A stretch of DNA of 64,000 nucleotides from Halichondria panicea (GCF_963675165.1 NC_087378.1:7548273-7612272); one strand, 5' to 3'. Shown: positions 12,502-24,425, numbered from the stretch's first letter. Notes: generated from the letters alone by a model not told the origin. Numbers and translations: made by a program.

Positions 12502-13365
12502 ATGGCTAGCAAGTTGAGCCAGGTAGTTTACTACACTCTTAATACTCAGTCTAATAGGCCTGATTGGATTATGGTGACCTCTTTGTTCTTGCCTCCTCCT
12601 ATATTTATCAGAGCATTGCTACCCATACCCGGTTGTGGTACTTGATAGACGCTCGTGGGCAAGTAGTCGGGAGGTTGGGCTCAATGGTCTCTCTACTATT
12701 GCAAGGCAAAACGAAGCCGATCTACCACCCAGCAGGTATTCATGTGAAAGCATGCTATCGAGCGCTGAGATTGTGTTTTGCTCCCCACAGTTGACATGGG
12801 TGATAATGTGGTTATTATCAATACAAGAGACATTGTGTACACTGGAAACAAGTGGAAAGATAAACTCTTCAGGCACCACACAGGGTAAGAAATCATACTT
12901 ATTGACTTTATGTCGTTGACTTATCTACTGCCTCCAATCTTACACACACACACACACACACGCACACGCACACCTCCCTAATAAGTAGTAAGGTGTGTAT
13001 GTTAGCCGATTTTTTCCTCTAGCTATCCAGGTGGGCTAAAAGAAGTGGCAGCTTGGAGGTTGCATGAGAAGGACGCAACACAAGCACTCAGGAAAGCAGT
13101 CAATGGAATGCTGCCAAAAAACAATCTTCGCAAAAAAAGAATGAGACGGCTACATCTTTTTCCTGACAGTGTAAGCATGTCAGGACTCTAGAATGTACAG
13201 TAAACACTCAACCACTGATTGTTTCCATTATTACAGGACCATCCATATGCCCTGAACATTTACAAGGTATTAGAAGGACCGTCAGCAGTTTACAAGAAAC
13301 TGGATGAATATACAAAGGATGAAGTTCAGAACTTTCCCGAAATTGTTCGAGTTCCCCATTTATGA
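12502..13365 (+). CDS. MRPL13: Mitochondrial ribosomal protein uL13m (MRPL13), the intact copy
   Basis: Five exons (12502..12522, 12612..12735, 12791..12884, 13023..13170, 13237..13365) give 171 aa, a little shorter than human (178). It is a protein of the large mitochondrial ribosomal subunit. Matches include [69 protein letters not shown] and [15 protein letters not shown]. The reading frame is intact through all exons, in contrast with the copies at 19348 and 24918, so this is the functional gene of the triplicated block. A CA microsatellite sits in intron 3. Confidence 0.92.
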
Positions 13366-13506
13366 TTCATCTACACTTATATGTATGTTAATTATTATGT
13401 ATGTATTATGTATGTTAAATTTATGTACCGTAACCGCGTTTATGATGTTAAGTTCATGTACCATTCTGTATTGGTATTATATGTATGATGCAATGACTCT
13501 AATTTG

Positions 13507-14540
13507 TCACTCCTCATTGTTCTGGACTACTGTCTGCATGTCCTCAAGTATGTTGATTAGTTTGAGACGCTCAGCAGTGAGTTGCTCAATGTGTTGCTTG
13601 TCCTTGTCCTGCTTTGCTCTTAAAGCCTCCATTGAGTCCTTATATTCAGCCTCAAATAAGGCCCTGCATGTAAAGGGTAAATAGGTAACTTTTTTAATTA
13701 ATATACAGGTTCTCACATTGTTGAGGTCCACGTTTTCTCTGTCACTCCTCCAAGTGCCTCTAGTACCGAGGGTTTATTGTGCTCAATGGTTGCTTCTTCA
13801 AGCTGCGTAGAGAGCTTGTCCAATTGTAGTTTGTTGGTAGCAACCAAGGCAGTGTGTTCATCCATCTCTCGCTCGTATTGAGCTAGTTGTAGATCTATAG
13901 CGTCATCACTCTGTATCAAATTTATAAGAGTAAGATTACATAATGAATTTCGTTTACTTGAGTTTGCCATGTTGTCCGGAACATTTCTGTTAGTGTTGTC
14001 ATTTGACTTTCGTATGTGTCCCTGTAGTAATTGAATCATTGTATTGAGTTTATTGAGATCCATATTTCCACTCACATGTGATTTTGTCATTCTTCATTTT
14101 CTGTGCAATTTGTGAATTGAGCTGAGCAATTTCGTCTCTTCTTTCACAGTTCAGCTGTTTAAACCTATGGTATGGTAAGTATACGACTGTAATCAGCATA
14201 TATAGATATGAAGTACAATCGAATCATGTATAAAACTAATTAACAAAAATGTAGTATACATTTTTTACATTTTTGCTTGTGCCTGAGTTTGGGCAACTTT
14301 GAGCTCAGCCACTTGAAGTGTCTCCTTCATTTTGTTTTGTTTCTCTGACGTTGCAATTAGCTTTCCATTAGTTACGCTTCAATTTGCTTTCGTTTAGCGT
14401 ACTCTCCAGCCAGCACTCGTTCATTCTGGGCCTTTGCTGGGGGTAATATAATCAATGGTCAGTGTTTAAGAGTGTTTGCTACCTTTCTGTAATTCCCTCA
14501 AACTGCTCAGAATCACATCCACTTGGAAACCACCTTCCAT
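13507..14540 (-). pseudogene. Coiled-coil gene, broken copy A
   Basis: All five exon regions of the intact gene at 25955..26995 can be found. Compared with it, the second exon lacks 10 bp (junction near 14374), which shifts the frame to an immediate stop. The third exon also lacks one A in a run near 14100. Splice sites are largely preserved. Residual open parts include the acidic heptad-rich segment ending TAERLKLINILEDMQTVV. Confidence 0.8.
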
Positions 14541-14697
14541 CTTCTTTGCACAGTCTCTAAGTTACTTCTCACAAGACGCATGTCCGTTCTCTCCTTCTCC
14601 ACGTGGTTCTTTCTAACCCAAGCAAGAAAACGGTTGTGTTAGGTTCACCGCTGTTCATAAGCTTTGAATACGTCGGCCTAACTTTTATAACAGCAAA

Positions 14698-15230
14698 ATG
14701 GTAAGTTAGAGGGTCGCTGATTATCCTGCTTGCTCCTTTTTTGTTAAAAATTGACTCTAGGGCCCGTAGTTAAAGTTTGGTGTGTGTCTATTGAAAAATC
14801 CTATCTACAATTCAGTTTTTATATCACCCTCATATAGTCAAGGAAGGAGTACAGGAATAGTCTCAGGTCCACAAGATCAGGATCACTCTCACCAGCCGAA
14901 ACGTCAAAAGTCTTGAGAAAGGTTCGTAGTTAGCTGGACTAGACTGTTTGTTTAGCGTTGAGAGAGAGAATAAAATTATGTAATAAAGCTATCCATACGC
15001 TACTATACTGTTAGTGTAGTACGTTCAAAGACTGGTTCATTTGTTAGTGTGTGACAACCTCATTCGTCGGGCCAAGGACTCTGACCTCAAAGTGAAGGCC
15101 TAATGTCCTGAAGATCACCACCAGGAAGACCCCCTGTGGTGAGGGCTCCAAGACTTGGGACAGGTTCGAGATGAAAATCTACAAGCGTGTCATTGATTTG
15201 CACAGTGCTGCCGAGACTGTGAAGCAAATC
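14698..15230 (+). pseudogene. RPS20 (uS10) pseudogene, copy A
   Basis: The exons of cytosolic ribosomal protein uS10 are recognisable ([36 protein letters not shown]). A deletion at the start of exon 2 (near 14839) shifts the frame. A second deletion removes the coding for the GPVRMPTK segment and creates a stop near 15100. The last exon ([16 protein letters not shown]) is missing because the block ends before it. Not functional. Confidence 0.87.
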
Positions 15231-15344
15231 GTATCCTGAAATATTTATTTTAAGTATTAGTAGAAGTCTTAAGTATTGTTATCCCTTGTACTATTCTGTA
15301 CAGAAACTGTCCACAATTAGGTGGTTTATTTACTCTTTCCTTAG

Positions 15345-16205
15345 TATGGGAGGTGATCACTGCCAAAACTAGTGTTCAAGCTGGCGCTGTGCTAATGCCT
15401 CTCGCCATGTTTTTGCTTTCGCTCAAAAGTATTAGAGTGTTATCTATAATGAATTTTATATTAAAGTTAGCTTATCTATATAAAGTCACTGAGAAGAAAA
15501 GACTTATTTACATGCATCTATTGTTGTTATTTATTGTATTATGTGGCTTACCAGGACCTCAAGAAAGAAGAAAATTGATTCTTCCAGGATCTGTAGTTCA
15601 GTGTATATAATATCTAAGAAGAAAAGACCTGTGTACATGCATATTGTTATCTATATTGTTATATGGTAGTGTTTTGTGGCTTACCAGGCCCTCAAGACAA
15701 AGATGATTCTGCCAGGATAATCTGGATCTGGATCTTGGATATCACACATGGGGAATGAGCACGCATGCGCATTACATCCACAGGAATAATTAAAGGGTGT
15801 GTCCAAAGAGATCAATTTCACAAATGGCTACTGCTAGCTAGCTGTTTTAACAGATATTTTCTGAGTATTGTAGCTAACAAAAAGCTAGCGCTTTAGTGCA
15901 AGGCTAACTCATATGTTGAATAGAAAGTTTGTGCGGACAGATGATGCTATGAAAGATTCTGAAGAGACTGCAACAGCCTTCAATGTGAGTCAAACTAGCC
16001 ATAACTCGAGAAAGAAGCTTTAGTTTGCTAATCCACGAATCAAAATCCAAGAGAACGTGGCTAGAAGCCTATAGAAGCTGTTAGTTTTCGTCGCATTGCA
16101 ACCGTTGAGCAGTTATAGCTGGAATACACACACACACACACAGACAGACAGACACACACACAGTCAGCTTTACCGTATCCCTCGTGCGGCTACGCCTCGA
16201 GGCAT
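15345..16205. repeat. Copy A-only insertion with internal duplication and CA/GA microsatellite
   Basis: About 860 bp has no counterpart in copy B. Inside it, two diverged segments of about 110 bp (15493-15600 and 15612-15730) repeat the pattern GTGGCTTACCAGG-CCTCAAG followed by a TTCCAGGAT-like end. A CA/CAGA microsatellite follows at about 16122-16163, then a CG-rich tail. No convincing gene. Confidence 0.5.
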
Positions 16206-16994
16206 AATTAGCAGTAAAAAAATGATCCAGTTTTTTTACAGAGGTGTGTTTTAAAAAATGATGCTGTTTTTTACAAAGGGTTTTAAAAAAATGGTGCTGT
16301 TTTTTTACAGAGGTGTTTTAAAAAAATGATGCTGTTTTTTTACAGAGGGTTTTATGTTCCTTTTTGCAGAGGTGTAGATCTATTTTGTAGAGAGTTTGTT
16401 GTATTTCAGAGAGCAATGCAGAACCAGAGCAACAGCAGGCATGGCAATGGGCAGACACTAGCTGTACATCATAGATAGTAGAGGAATACCTCAGGCAGCA
16501 GGTAGTTGAAAGCACAAAGCTGCTGCTAAAGGCTTTTGACAGACTCGAGTGCAAGAGCAAGGGGGGTAGGTCAAGCTCAAGTGCCTTGGCGGTGCCATCT
16601 ATGCCTACGTCGTCCTCTAGCTCTACGTCTGCTTCCCAAACCCAAAGTGCCTCAAAGTTGGAGATGAACAAACTCTTTAATTGGAGTAGTGGGAGCAATC
16701 CTGAGGTCGAGGGTGGTCCGCGAGACTATCTTTGTCTTCCATCTCTAGCTCTCTTAGCAAAGCCATGTGGGAGAATGTCCTTCTTTTTTGCCTCCACCAT
16801 GTGCTTAAAAGTGGAGGCAAGAAAGAAGATCTCACTCAGTGGTCACAATTTTTTTTAATTAAAACCTCTGTAAAAAAATAGCACCATTTTTTAAAAATCC
16901 TCTGTAAAAAAAACAGCATCATTTTAAAACAGCACCATTTTTTTTAAATCCTCTGTAAAAAAACAGCATTTGGCCAGGTCGGAATTCCGACCTG
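16205..16994. mobile_element. Foldback-like element closing block A
   Basis: The left arm (about 16210-16365) is an array of ATGCTGTTTTTTTACAGAGG units separated by T/A runs. The right arm (about 16855-16970) is the same unit inverted, so the arms can pair. The interior of about 480 bp contains an open stretch (roughly 16480-16720) that reads like protein (for example KLLLKAFDRLECKSKGG, then Ser/Thr-rich). The element ends at a perfect 20-nt palindrome, CAGGTCGGAATTCCGACCTG (16975-16994). No transposase is seen. Confidence 0.6.
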
Positions 16995-17620
16995 ACCAAT
17001 CAGATCAAGGATTGATTCAAGGATTGATAAAATTAAAGGAAATAAAGAATGACAAAAAGTGTATGCGTTCTCTACAGTAGGACGCATTTATAGCTAGCGC
17101 TAGTAAGCCTAACTGTGGCTACTGTTATAGCCAGTCAAGGAGCTATAGTAAGTTGAGTTGACTGCACTAGTGCCGTGCAATCTTTTTCATGTTGTTTAGC
17201 AACGAGTCAAACAAAAATTCATAGCTGCTAGTCAAGCGTTCGCGGTTGACCTTTTGCATGCGTTGGACGTAATTGAATTCTTCTGGTTTTGACACTGACG
17301 TAATGACAATTAACATTCCATTGTGGAATGACCTCTAGACTAAAGTGGTCAGACTGACTCTCTCCCAGCAGGCTGATTCATGAGACTATATAATAATATT
17401 ATTTATACTATACATGTAAGTGGAAAATTAATAAGCCATTTTCAATTTGTTACAATGTTATAATGACAATTTGCATGATTGTACGTGTACATGACTTGGT
17501 GACTACAAATTAAAAAGTAACCGGTGGTTAATTGGCAGTTTAAATTAAAAATGATGGTGGTTTGGAGGTTTAAAAAATGTTCAAGTAATGGTGGTTTTTG
17601 AAAATGTTATGGGTATAGTC
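16995..17620. other. Spacer between block A and the block B secreted gene
   Basis: No gene is seen. It contains a 22-bp stretch (17371-17392) that recurs at 23506-23527 and in an intron at 42640-42661. The block B homology with the left edge of block A begins at about 17400. Confidence 0.5.
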
Positions 17621-18290
17621 TCAGTTGCAGCTGGTGGGATAGAAACGGTCGAGGCACTCTTGCCTGAAGCCATCGAGATCTTTGCCACATAGGCAATCAA
17701 ACTTCTGGAAGTGCTGTATAGAATAGAGAGGTAGCATGATAAATAATGAGTACATGCACTGAGACGTCTTTACTGCACCAACGATACTATAACAATGCAT
17801 GGTCAAGCTATATGTAAGTTAGTTTTGTTGCTCTGTACATTCTTGCAGTAAAAAATTTGACTCTTATACATACACGCCTCAAATAGAATAGCAAGAACTT
17901 ACTTTCTCCATAATAAGAACAAGAAGTGTGTCGAGGTAGTTGCTCATAGCTTCATAAGCATCGGTGCTATTGATCAAGTCCTGGTAGAAGACAGCATCGC
18001 ACATGATTTTAATATTCGCTTCTTTTGCAGAGCAATTTTTCTGCAGAGAGGATAAGAAAATGATCAACGCTGCTACACATTGATTATTATACGTATGTAT
18101 AATTATGACAATTCAATTTAAAAGAGAAAATTAGATTGCTTACCGGCACATCCTGACATGCATCTGTAGGTATAGGTGTTGACGTAGATGCCTGTCTAGG
18201 TGCTCTAGGTATAGGTGTTGCTGATGCAAGCAGGTATGCCAGGCCCAAGATGACGGTGACATTGAGGATGAGGATTGTGTTGGAATTCAT
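17621..18290 (-). CDS. Small secreted cysteine-rich protein, copy B
   Basis: Exons 18144..18290, 17903..18040 and 17621..17713 encode 125 aa with the same signal peptide as copy A. The mature part has seven cysteines (TDACQDVP, KNCSAKEA, IMCDAVF, DCLCGKDL, RQEC, TSCN). It differs from copy A at about a dozen positions (for example NSTDAYEAM for SSSGDYEAM) and is predicted identical to copy C. Function unknown. All splice sites are intact. Confidence 0.75.
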
Positions 18291-18639
18291 CTTCTTTTGG
18301 TAAGGATGAGATTTTGTTTTGGCTGTTGCTGAATTGTTGGCTTGCTGATGAGTTGATGGATTGAGCCTAACGTCAGTGCTTATATACCAACTCTTAAACC
18401 TCATTATTATATGATGATTCATTCTAGCCGTTGAAGTGAATAATCGGCAGACTCTTTCCATTTGCATAGCAACAATGAACATTCTAAGAAGCCCGAATGC
18501 AACAACAGATGGTAGATGGTTTCAGGTTGGCTGGTGAGTATAGGTGGAACAGTTACTATGCAAAACATGTATAATGGGGCATTTTACATTTACATTGTAT
18601 GCAATAGAGGTACAGCCCCTACACCATGCAAGGTAAGCA

Positions 18640-19360
18640 TTATAGCAAGCAACTTCCACTGGATTTTGTTAATGTATGAATACAATGCATGGTCACAGCA
18701 GAATGATTTGCATTATAGAGTGAGGCACATGGTTCACAGAAGTTTCCCAGCACAGTATAGTACAGGAGGACTGATCAACCATGGCTATATATAGACTCTT
18801 TCCATTTGCATAGCAACAATGAACATGAACTTCCACTGGATGTTGTTAATGTATGAATACAATGCATGGTCACAGCAGAATGATTTGCATTATAGAGTGA
18901 GGCACATGGTCCACAGAAGTTTCCCAGCACAGTATAGTACAGGAGGACTGATCAACCATGCATGGCTATATATAGACTCTTTCCATTTGCATAGCAACAA
19001 TGAACATGAACTTCCACTGGATGTTGTTAATGTATGAATACAATGCATGGTCACAGCAGAATGATTTGCATTATAGAGTGAGGCACATGGTCCACAGAAG
19101 TTTCCCAGCACAGTATAGTACAGGAGGACTGATCAACCATGGCTATATATAGACTCTTTCCATTTGCATAGCAACAATGAACATTCTAAGAAGCCCGAAT
19201 GCAACAACAGATGGTAGATGGTTCCAGGTTGGCTGTTAATGTATGAATACAATGCATGGTCACAGCAGAATGATTTGCATTATAGAGTGAGGCACATGGT
19301 CCACAGAAGTTTCCCAGCACAGTATAGTACAGGAGGACTGATCAACCATGGCTATATATA
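18640..19360. repeat. 179-bp tandem repeats around the MRPL13 5' end in block B
   Basis: Three to four direct copies begin at about 18651, 18829 and 19009, with a partial one at about 19234. Each carries AACTTCCACTGGAT..., the MRPL13 5' flank and its ATGGCTATAT start region. Block C has a single copy, so this is a recent local amplification in block B. Confidence 0.85.
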
Positions 19361-20220
19361 GCAAGTTGAGCCAGGTAGGTTACTACACTATTAATACTCA
19401 GTCTAATAGGCCTGATTGGATTAGGGTGACCTCTTTGCTCTTGCCTCCTCCTATATTTATCAGAGCATTGCTACCCATACCGGTTGTGGTACTTGATAGA
19501 CGCTCGTGGGCAAGTAGTCGGGAGGTTGGGCTCAATGGTCTCTCTACTATTGCAAGGCAAAACGAAGCCGATCTACCACCCAGCAGGTATTCATGTGAAA
19601 GCATGCTATCGAGCGCTGAGATTGTGTTTTGCTCCCCACAGTTGACATGGGTGATAATGTGGTTATTATCGATACAAGAGACATTGTGTACACTGGAAAC
19701 AAGTGGAAAGATAAACTCTTCAGGCACCACACAGGGTAAGAAATCATACTTATTGACTTTATGTCGTTGACTTATCTACTACCTCCAATCTTCCACACAC
19801 ACACACACACATGCACGCACACACACGCACACATGCACACACACACACACGCACAACGCACACAGGTACGTACACCTCCCTAATAAGTAGTAAGGTGTGT
19901 GTGTTAGTCGATTTTTTCCTCTAGCTATCCAGGTGGGCTAAAAGAAGTGGCAGCTTGGAGGTTGCATGAGAAGGACGCAACATGCAAGCACTCAAGAAAG
20001 CAGTCAATGGAATGCTGCCAAAAACAATCTTCGCAAAAAAAGAATGAGACAGCTACATCTTTTTCCTGACAGTGTAAGCACTCTAGAATGTACAGTAAAC
20101 ACTCACCCACTGATTGTTTCCATTATTACAGGACCGTCAGCAGTTTACAAGAAACTGGATGAATATACAAAGGATGAAGTTCAGAACTTTCCTGAAATTG
20201 TTCGAGTTCCCCATTTATGA
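19348..20220 (+). pseudogene. MRPL13 pseudogene, copy B
   Basis: Exon structure is preserved, but exon 2 lacks one C (near 19480), giving a rapid stop. Exon 4 has a 2-bp insertion (near 19982) and a 1-bp loss in an A run (near 20024). Exon 5 has lost the part encoding HPYALNIYK. The 5' end differs from the intact copy by an insertion after ATGGCTA. Not able to make uL13m. Confidence 0.87.
19793..19866. repeat. CA-type microsatellite
   Basis: Interrupted (CA)n tract in intron 3 of the MRPL13 pseudogene. The corresponding tract is at about 25363-25436 in block C, and a shorter one is at 12943-12972 in block A. Confidence 0.9.
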
Positions 20221-20354
20221 TTCATCTACACTTATATGTATGTTAATTATTATGTATGTATTATGTATGTTAATTGTTGTTAAATTCATGTACCGTAACC
20301 GCGTTTATGATGTTAAGTTCATGTGGTATTGTATGATGCAATGACTCTAATTTG

Positions 20355-21389
20355 TCACTCCTCATTGTTCTGGACAACTGTCTGCATGTCCTCAAGTATG
20401 TTGATTAGTTTGAGACGCTCAGCAGTGAGTTGCTCAATGTGTTGCTTGTCCTTGTCCTGCTTTGCTCTTAAAGCCTCCATTGAGTCCTTATATTCAGCAT
20501 CAAATAAGGCCCTGTATGTAAAGGGTAAATAGGTAACTTTTTTAATTAATATACAGGTTCTCACATTGTTGAGGTCCACGTTTTCTCTGTCACTCCTCCA
20601 AGTGCCTCTAGTATCGTGGGTTTATTGTGCTCAATGGTTGCTTCTTCAAGCTGCGTAGAGAGCTTGTCCAATTGTAGTTTGTTGGTAGCAACCAAGGCAG
20701 TGTGTTCATCCATCTCTCGCTCGTATTGAGCTAGTTGTAGATCTATAGCGTCATCACTCTGTATCAAATTTATAAGAGTAAGATTACATAATGAATTTCG
20801 TTTACTTGAGTTTGCCATGTTGTCCGGAACATTTCTGTTAGTGTTGTCATTTGACTTTCGTATGTGTCCCTATAGTAATTGAATCATTGTATTGAGTTTA
20901 TTGAGATCCATATTTCCACTCACATGTGATTTTGTCATTCTTCATTTTTCTGTGCAATTTGTGAATTGAGCTGAGCAATTTTGTCTCTTCTTTCACAGTT
21001 CAGCTGTTCAAACCTATGGTATGGTAAGTACGACTGTAATCAGCATATATAGATATGAAGTACAATCGAATCATGTATTTAAAACTAATTAACAAAAATG
21101 TAGTATACATTTTTTACATTTTTGCTTGTGCCTGAGTTTGGGCAACTTTGAGCTCAGCCACTTGAAGTGTCTCCTTCATTTTGTTTTGTTTCTCTGACGT
21201 TGCAATTAGCTTTCCATTAGTTACGCTTCAATTTGCTTTCGTTTAGCGTACTCTCCAGCCAGCACTCGTTCATTCTGGGCCTTTGCTGGGGGTAATATAA
21301 TCAATGGTCAGTGTTTAAGAGTGTTTGCTACCTTTCTGTAATTCCCTCAAACTGCTCAGAATCACATCCACTTGGAAACCACCTTCCAT
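20355..21389 (-). pseudogene. Coiled-coil gene, broken copy B
   Basis: Five exon regions align with the intact copy C, but the same 10-bp deletion as in copy A interrupts the second exon (near 21223). The last two exons remain open, which indicates fairly recent loss. Copy B keeps the A run in exon 3 that copy A lost. Confidence 0.8.
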
Positions 21390-21546
21390 CTTCTTTGCAC
21401 AGTCTCTAAGTTACTTCTCACAAGACGCATGTCCGTTCTCTCCTTCTCCACGTGGTTCTTTCTAACCCAAGCAAGAAAACGGTTGTGTTAGGTTCACCGC
21501 TGTTCATAAGCTTTGAATACGTCGGCCTAACTTTTATAACAGCAAA

Positions 21547-22067
21547 ATGGTAAGTTAGAGGGTCGCTGATTATCCTGCTTGCTCCTTTTTCGTTAAAAAT
21601 TGACTCTAGGGCCCGTAGTTAAAGTTTGGTATCTACAATTCAGTTTTTATATCACCCTCATATAGTCGTACAAGAAGGAAGGAGTACAGGAAGAGTCTCA
21701 GGTCCACAAGATCAGGATCACTCTCACCAGCCGAAACGTCAAAAGTCTTGAGAAAGGTTCGTAGTTAGCTGGACTAGACTGTTTGTTTACCGTTGAGAGA
21801 GAGAGAATAAAATTATGTAATAAAGCTGTCCATACGCTACTATACTGTTAGTGTAGTACGTTCAAAGACTGGTTCATTTGTTAGTGTGTGGCGACCTCAT
21901 TCGTCGGGCCAAGGACTCTGACCTCAAAGTGAAGGCCTAAGGTCCTGAAGATCACCACCAGGAAGACCCCCTGTGGTGAGGGCTCCAAGACTTAGGACAG
22001 GTTCGAGATGAAAATCTACAAGCGTGTCATTGATTTGCACAGTGCTGCCGAGACTGTGAAGCAAATC
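21547..22067 (+). pseudogene. RPS20 (uS10) pseudogene, copy B
   Basis: Exons 1 and 2 match the functional gene, including [10 protein letters not shown]. Exon 3 has the same deletion of the GPVRMPTK region as copy A, giving a stop. A further TGG-to-TAG change hits the KTWDRF motif (near 21992). The last exon is absent. Not functional. Confidence 0.88.
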
Positions 22068-22204
22068 GTATCCTGAAATATTTATTTTAAGTATTAGTAG
22101 AAGTCTTAAGTATTGTTATCCCTTGTACTATTCTGTACAGAAACTGTCCACAATTAGGTGGTTTATTTACTCTTTCCTTAGTATGGGAGGTGATCACCGC
22201 CAAA

Positions 22205-23123
22205 ATTAGCAGTAAAAAAATGATGCTGTTTTTTTTATAGAGGTGTGTTTTAAAAAATGATGCTGTTTTTTACAAAGGGTTTCAAAAAAATTGTGCTGTT
22301 TTAAAATGATGCTGTTTTTTTTACAGAGGGTTTTAAAAAAAATTAATGGTGCTGTTTTTTTACAGAGGTGTGTTTTAAAAAATGATGCTGTTTTTTTACA
22401 GAAGATTTTATGTTCCTTTTTGCAGAGGTGTAGATCTATTTTGTAGAGAGTTTGTTGTATTTCAGAGAGCAATGCAGAACCAGAGCAACAGCAGGCATGG
22501 CAATGGGCAGACACTGTACATCATAGATAGTAGAGGAATACCTCAGGCAGCAGGTAGTTGAAAGCACAAAGCTGCTGCTAAAGGCTTTTGACAGACTCGA
22601 GTGCAAGAGCAAGGGGGAGGGTAGGTCAAGCTCAAGTTCCTTGGCGGTGCCATCTATGCCTACGTCGTCGACTAGCTCTAGCTCTACGTCTGCTTCCCAA
22701 ACCCAAAGTGCCTCAAAGTTGGAGATGAACAAACTCTTTAATTGGAGTAGTGGGAGCAATCCTGAGGTCGAGGGTGTCTTTGTCTTCCATCTCTAGTTCT
22801 CTTAGCAAAACCATGTGGGAGAATGTCCTTCTTTTTTGCCTCCACCATGTGCTTAAAAGTGGAGGCAAGAAAGAAGATCTCACTCAGTGCCATGTACAGT
22901 GTCACAATTTTTTTTAATTAAAACCTCTGTAAAAAAACAGCACCATTTTTTTAAAACTCTCTGTAAAAAAACAGCATCATTTTTTAAAACACACCTCAGT
23001 AAAAAAACAGCACCATTTTTTAAAAACCCTCTGTAAAAAAACAGCATCATTTTAAAACAGCACCATTTTTTTTAAATCCTCTGTAAAAAAAACAGCATCT
23101 GGCCAGGTCGGAATTCCGACCTG
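22205..23123. mobile_element. Foldback-like element closing block B
   Basis: This is the same element as at 16205-16994, with longer arms: left about 22207-22415, right about 22915-23098. Both are made of inverted ATGCTGTTTTTTTACAGAGG-like units. The same protein-like interior is present (about 22530-22790). It ends at the same 20-nt palindrome (23104-23123). Here it directly follows the truncated RPS20 region. Confidence 0.6.
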
Positions 23124-23755
23124 ACCAATTAGATCAAGGATTGATTCAAGGATTGATAAAATTAAAGGAAATAAAGAATGACAAAAAGTGTATGCGTAAC
23201 CGTTCTCTACAGTAGGACGCATTTATAGCTAGTGCTAGTCAGCCTAACTGTGGCTACTGTTATAGCCAGTCAAGGAGCTATAGTAAGTTGAGTTGACTGC
23301 ACTAGTGCCGTGCAATCTTTTTCATGTTGTTTAGCAACGAGTCAAGCAAAAATTCATAGCTGCTAGTCAAGCGTTCGCGGTTGACCTTTTGCATGCGTTG
23401 GACGTAATTGAATTCTTCTGGTTTTGACACTGACGTAATGACAATTAACATTCCATTGTGGAATGACCTCTAGACTAAAGTAGTCAGACTGACTCTCTCC
23501 CAGCAGGCTGATTCATGAGACTATATAATAATATTATTTATACTATACATGTAAGTGGAAAATTAATAAGCCATTTTCAATTTGTTACAATGTTATAATG
23601 ACAATTTGCATGATTGTACGTGTACATGACTTGGTGACTACAAATTAAAAAGTAACCGGTGGTTAATTGGCAGTTTAAATTAAAAATGATGGTGGTTTGG
23701 AGGTTTAAAAAATGTTCAAGTAATGGTGGTTTTTGAAAATGTTATGGGTATAGTC

Positions 23756-24425
23756 TCAGTTGCAGCTGGTGGGATAGAAACGGTCGAGGCACTCTTGCCT
23801 GAAGCCATCGAGATCTTTGCCACATAGGCAATCAAACTTCTGGAAGTGCTGTATAGAATAGAGAGGTAGCATGATAAATAATGAGTACATGCACTGAGAC
23901 GTCTTTACTGCACCAACGATACTATAACAATGCATGGTCAAGCTATATGTAAGTTAGTTTTGTTGCTCTGTACATTCTTGCAGTAAAAAATTTGACTCTT
24001 ATACATACACGCCTCAAATAGAATAGCAAGAACTTACTTTCTCCATAATAAGAACAAGAAGTGTGTCGAGGTAGTTGCTCATAGCTTCATAAGCGTCGGT
24101 GCTATTGATCAAGTCCTGGTAGAAGACAGCATCGCACATGATTTTAATATTCGCTTCTTTTGCAGAGCAATTTTTCTGCAGAGAGGATAAGAAAATGATC
24201 AACGCTGCTACACATTGATTATTATACGTATGTATAATTATGACAATTCAATTTAAAAGAAAAAATTAGATTGCTTACCGGCACATCCTGACATGCATCT
24301 GTAGGTATAGGTGTTGACGTAGATGCCTGTCTAGGTGCTCTAGGTATAGGTGTTGCTGATGCAAGCAGGTATGCCAGGCCCAAGATGACGGTGACATTGA
24401 GGATGAGGATTGTGTTGGAATTCAT
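23756..24425 (-). CDS. Small secreted cysteine-rich protein, copy C
   Basis: Exons 24279..24425, 24038..24175 and 23756..23848 encode 125 aa, predicted identical to copy B; I noted only a silent change in exon 2. Signal peptide, PIP-rich linker and seven-cysteine helical part as in copy B. The TATA-like promoter is conserved at 24505..24521. Function unknown. Confidence 0.75.

Noticed and set aside
12943-12972. Repeat arrays considered as CRISPR
   Set aside because: The tandem and microsatellite repeats have no regular unique spacers, and the genes are eukaryotic with spliceosomal introns.
16318-16698. Minus-strand open frame of 126 aa (and its relatives in block B)
   Set aside because: It is read through the foldback arms; the plus strand interior looks more protein-like, and neither has a complete gene structure.
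19398-19730. Minus-strand frame of 110 aa opposite the MRPL13 pseudogene, also in block C
   Set aside because: It is the antisense shadow of MRPL13 exons 2-3; no splice or codon evidence of its own.
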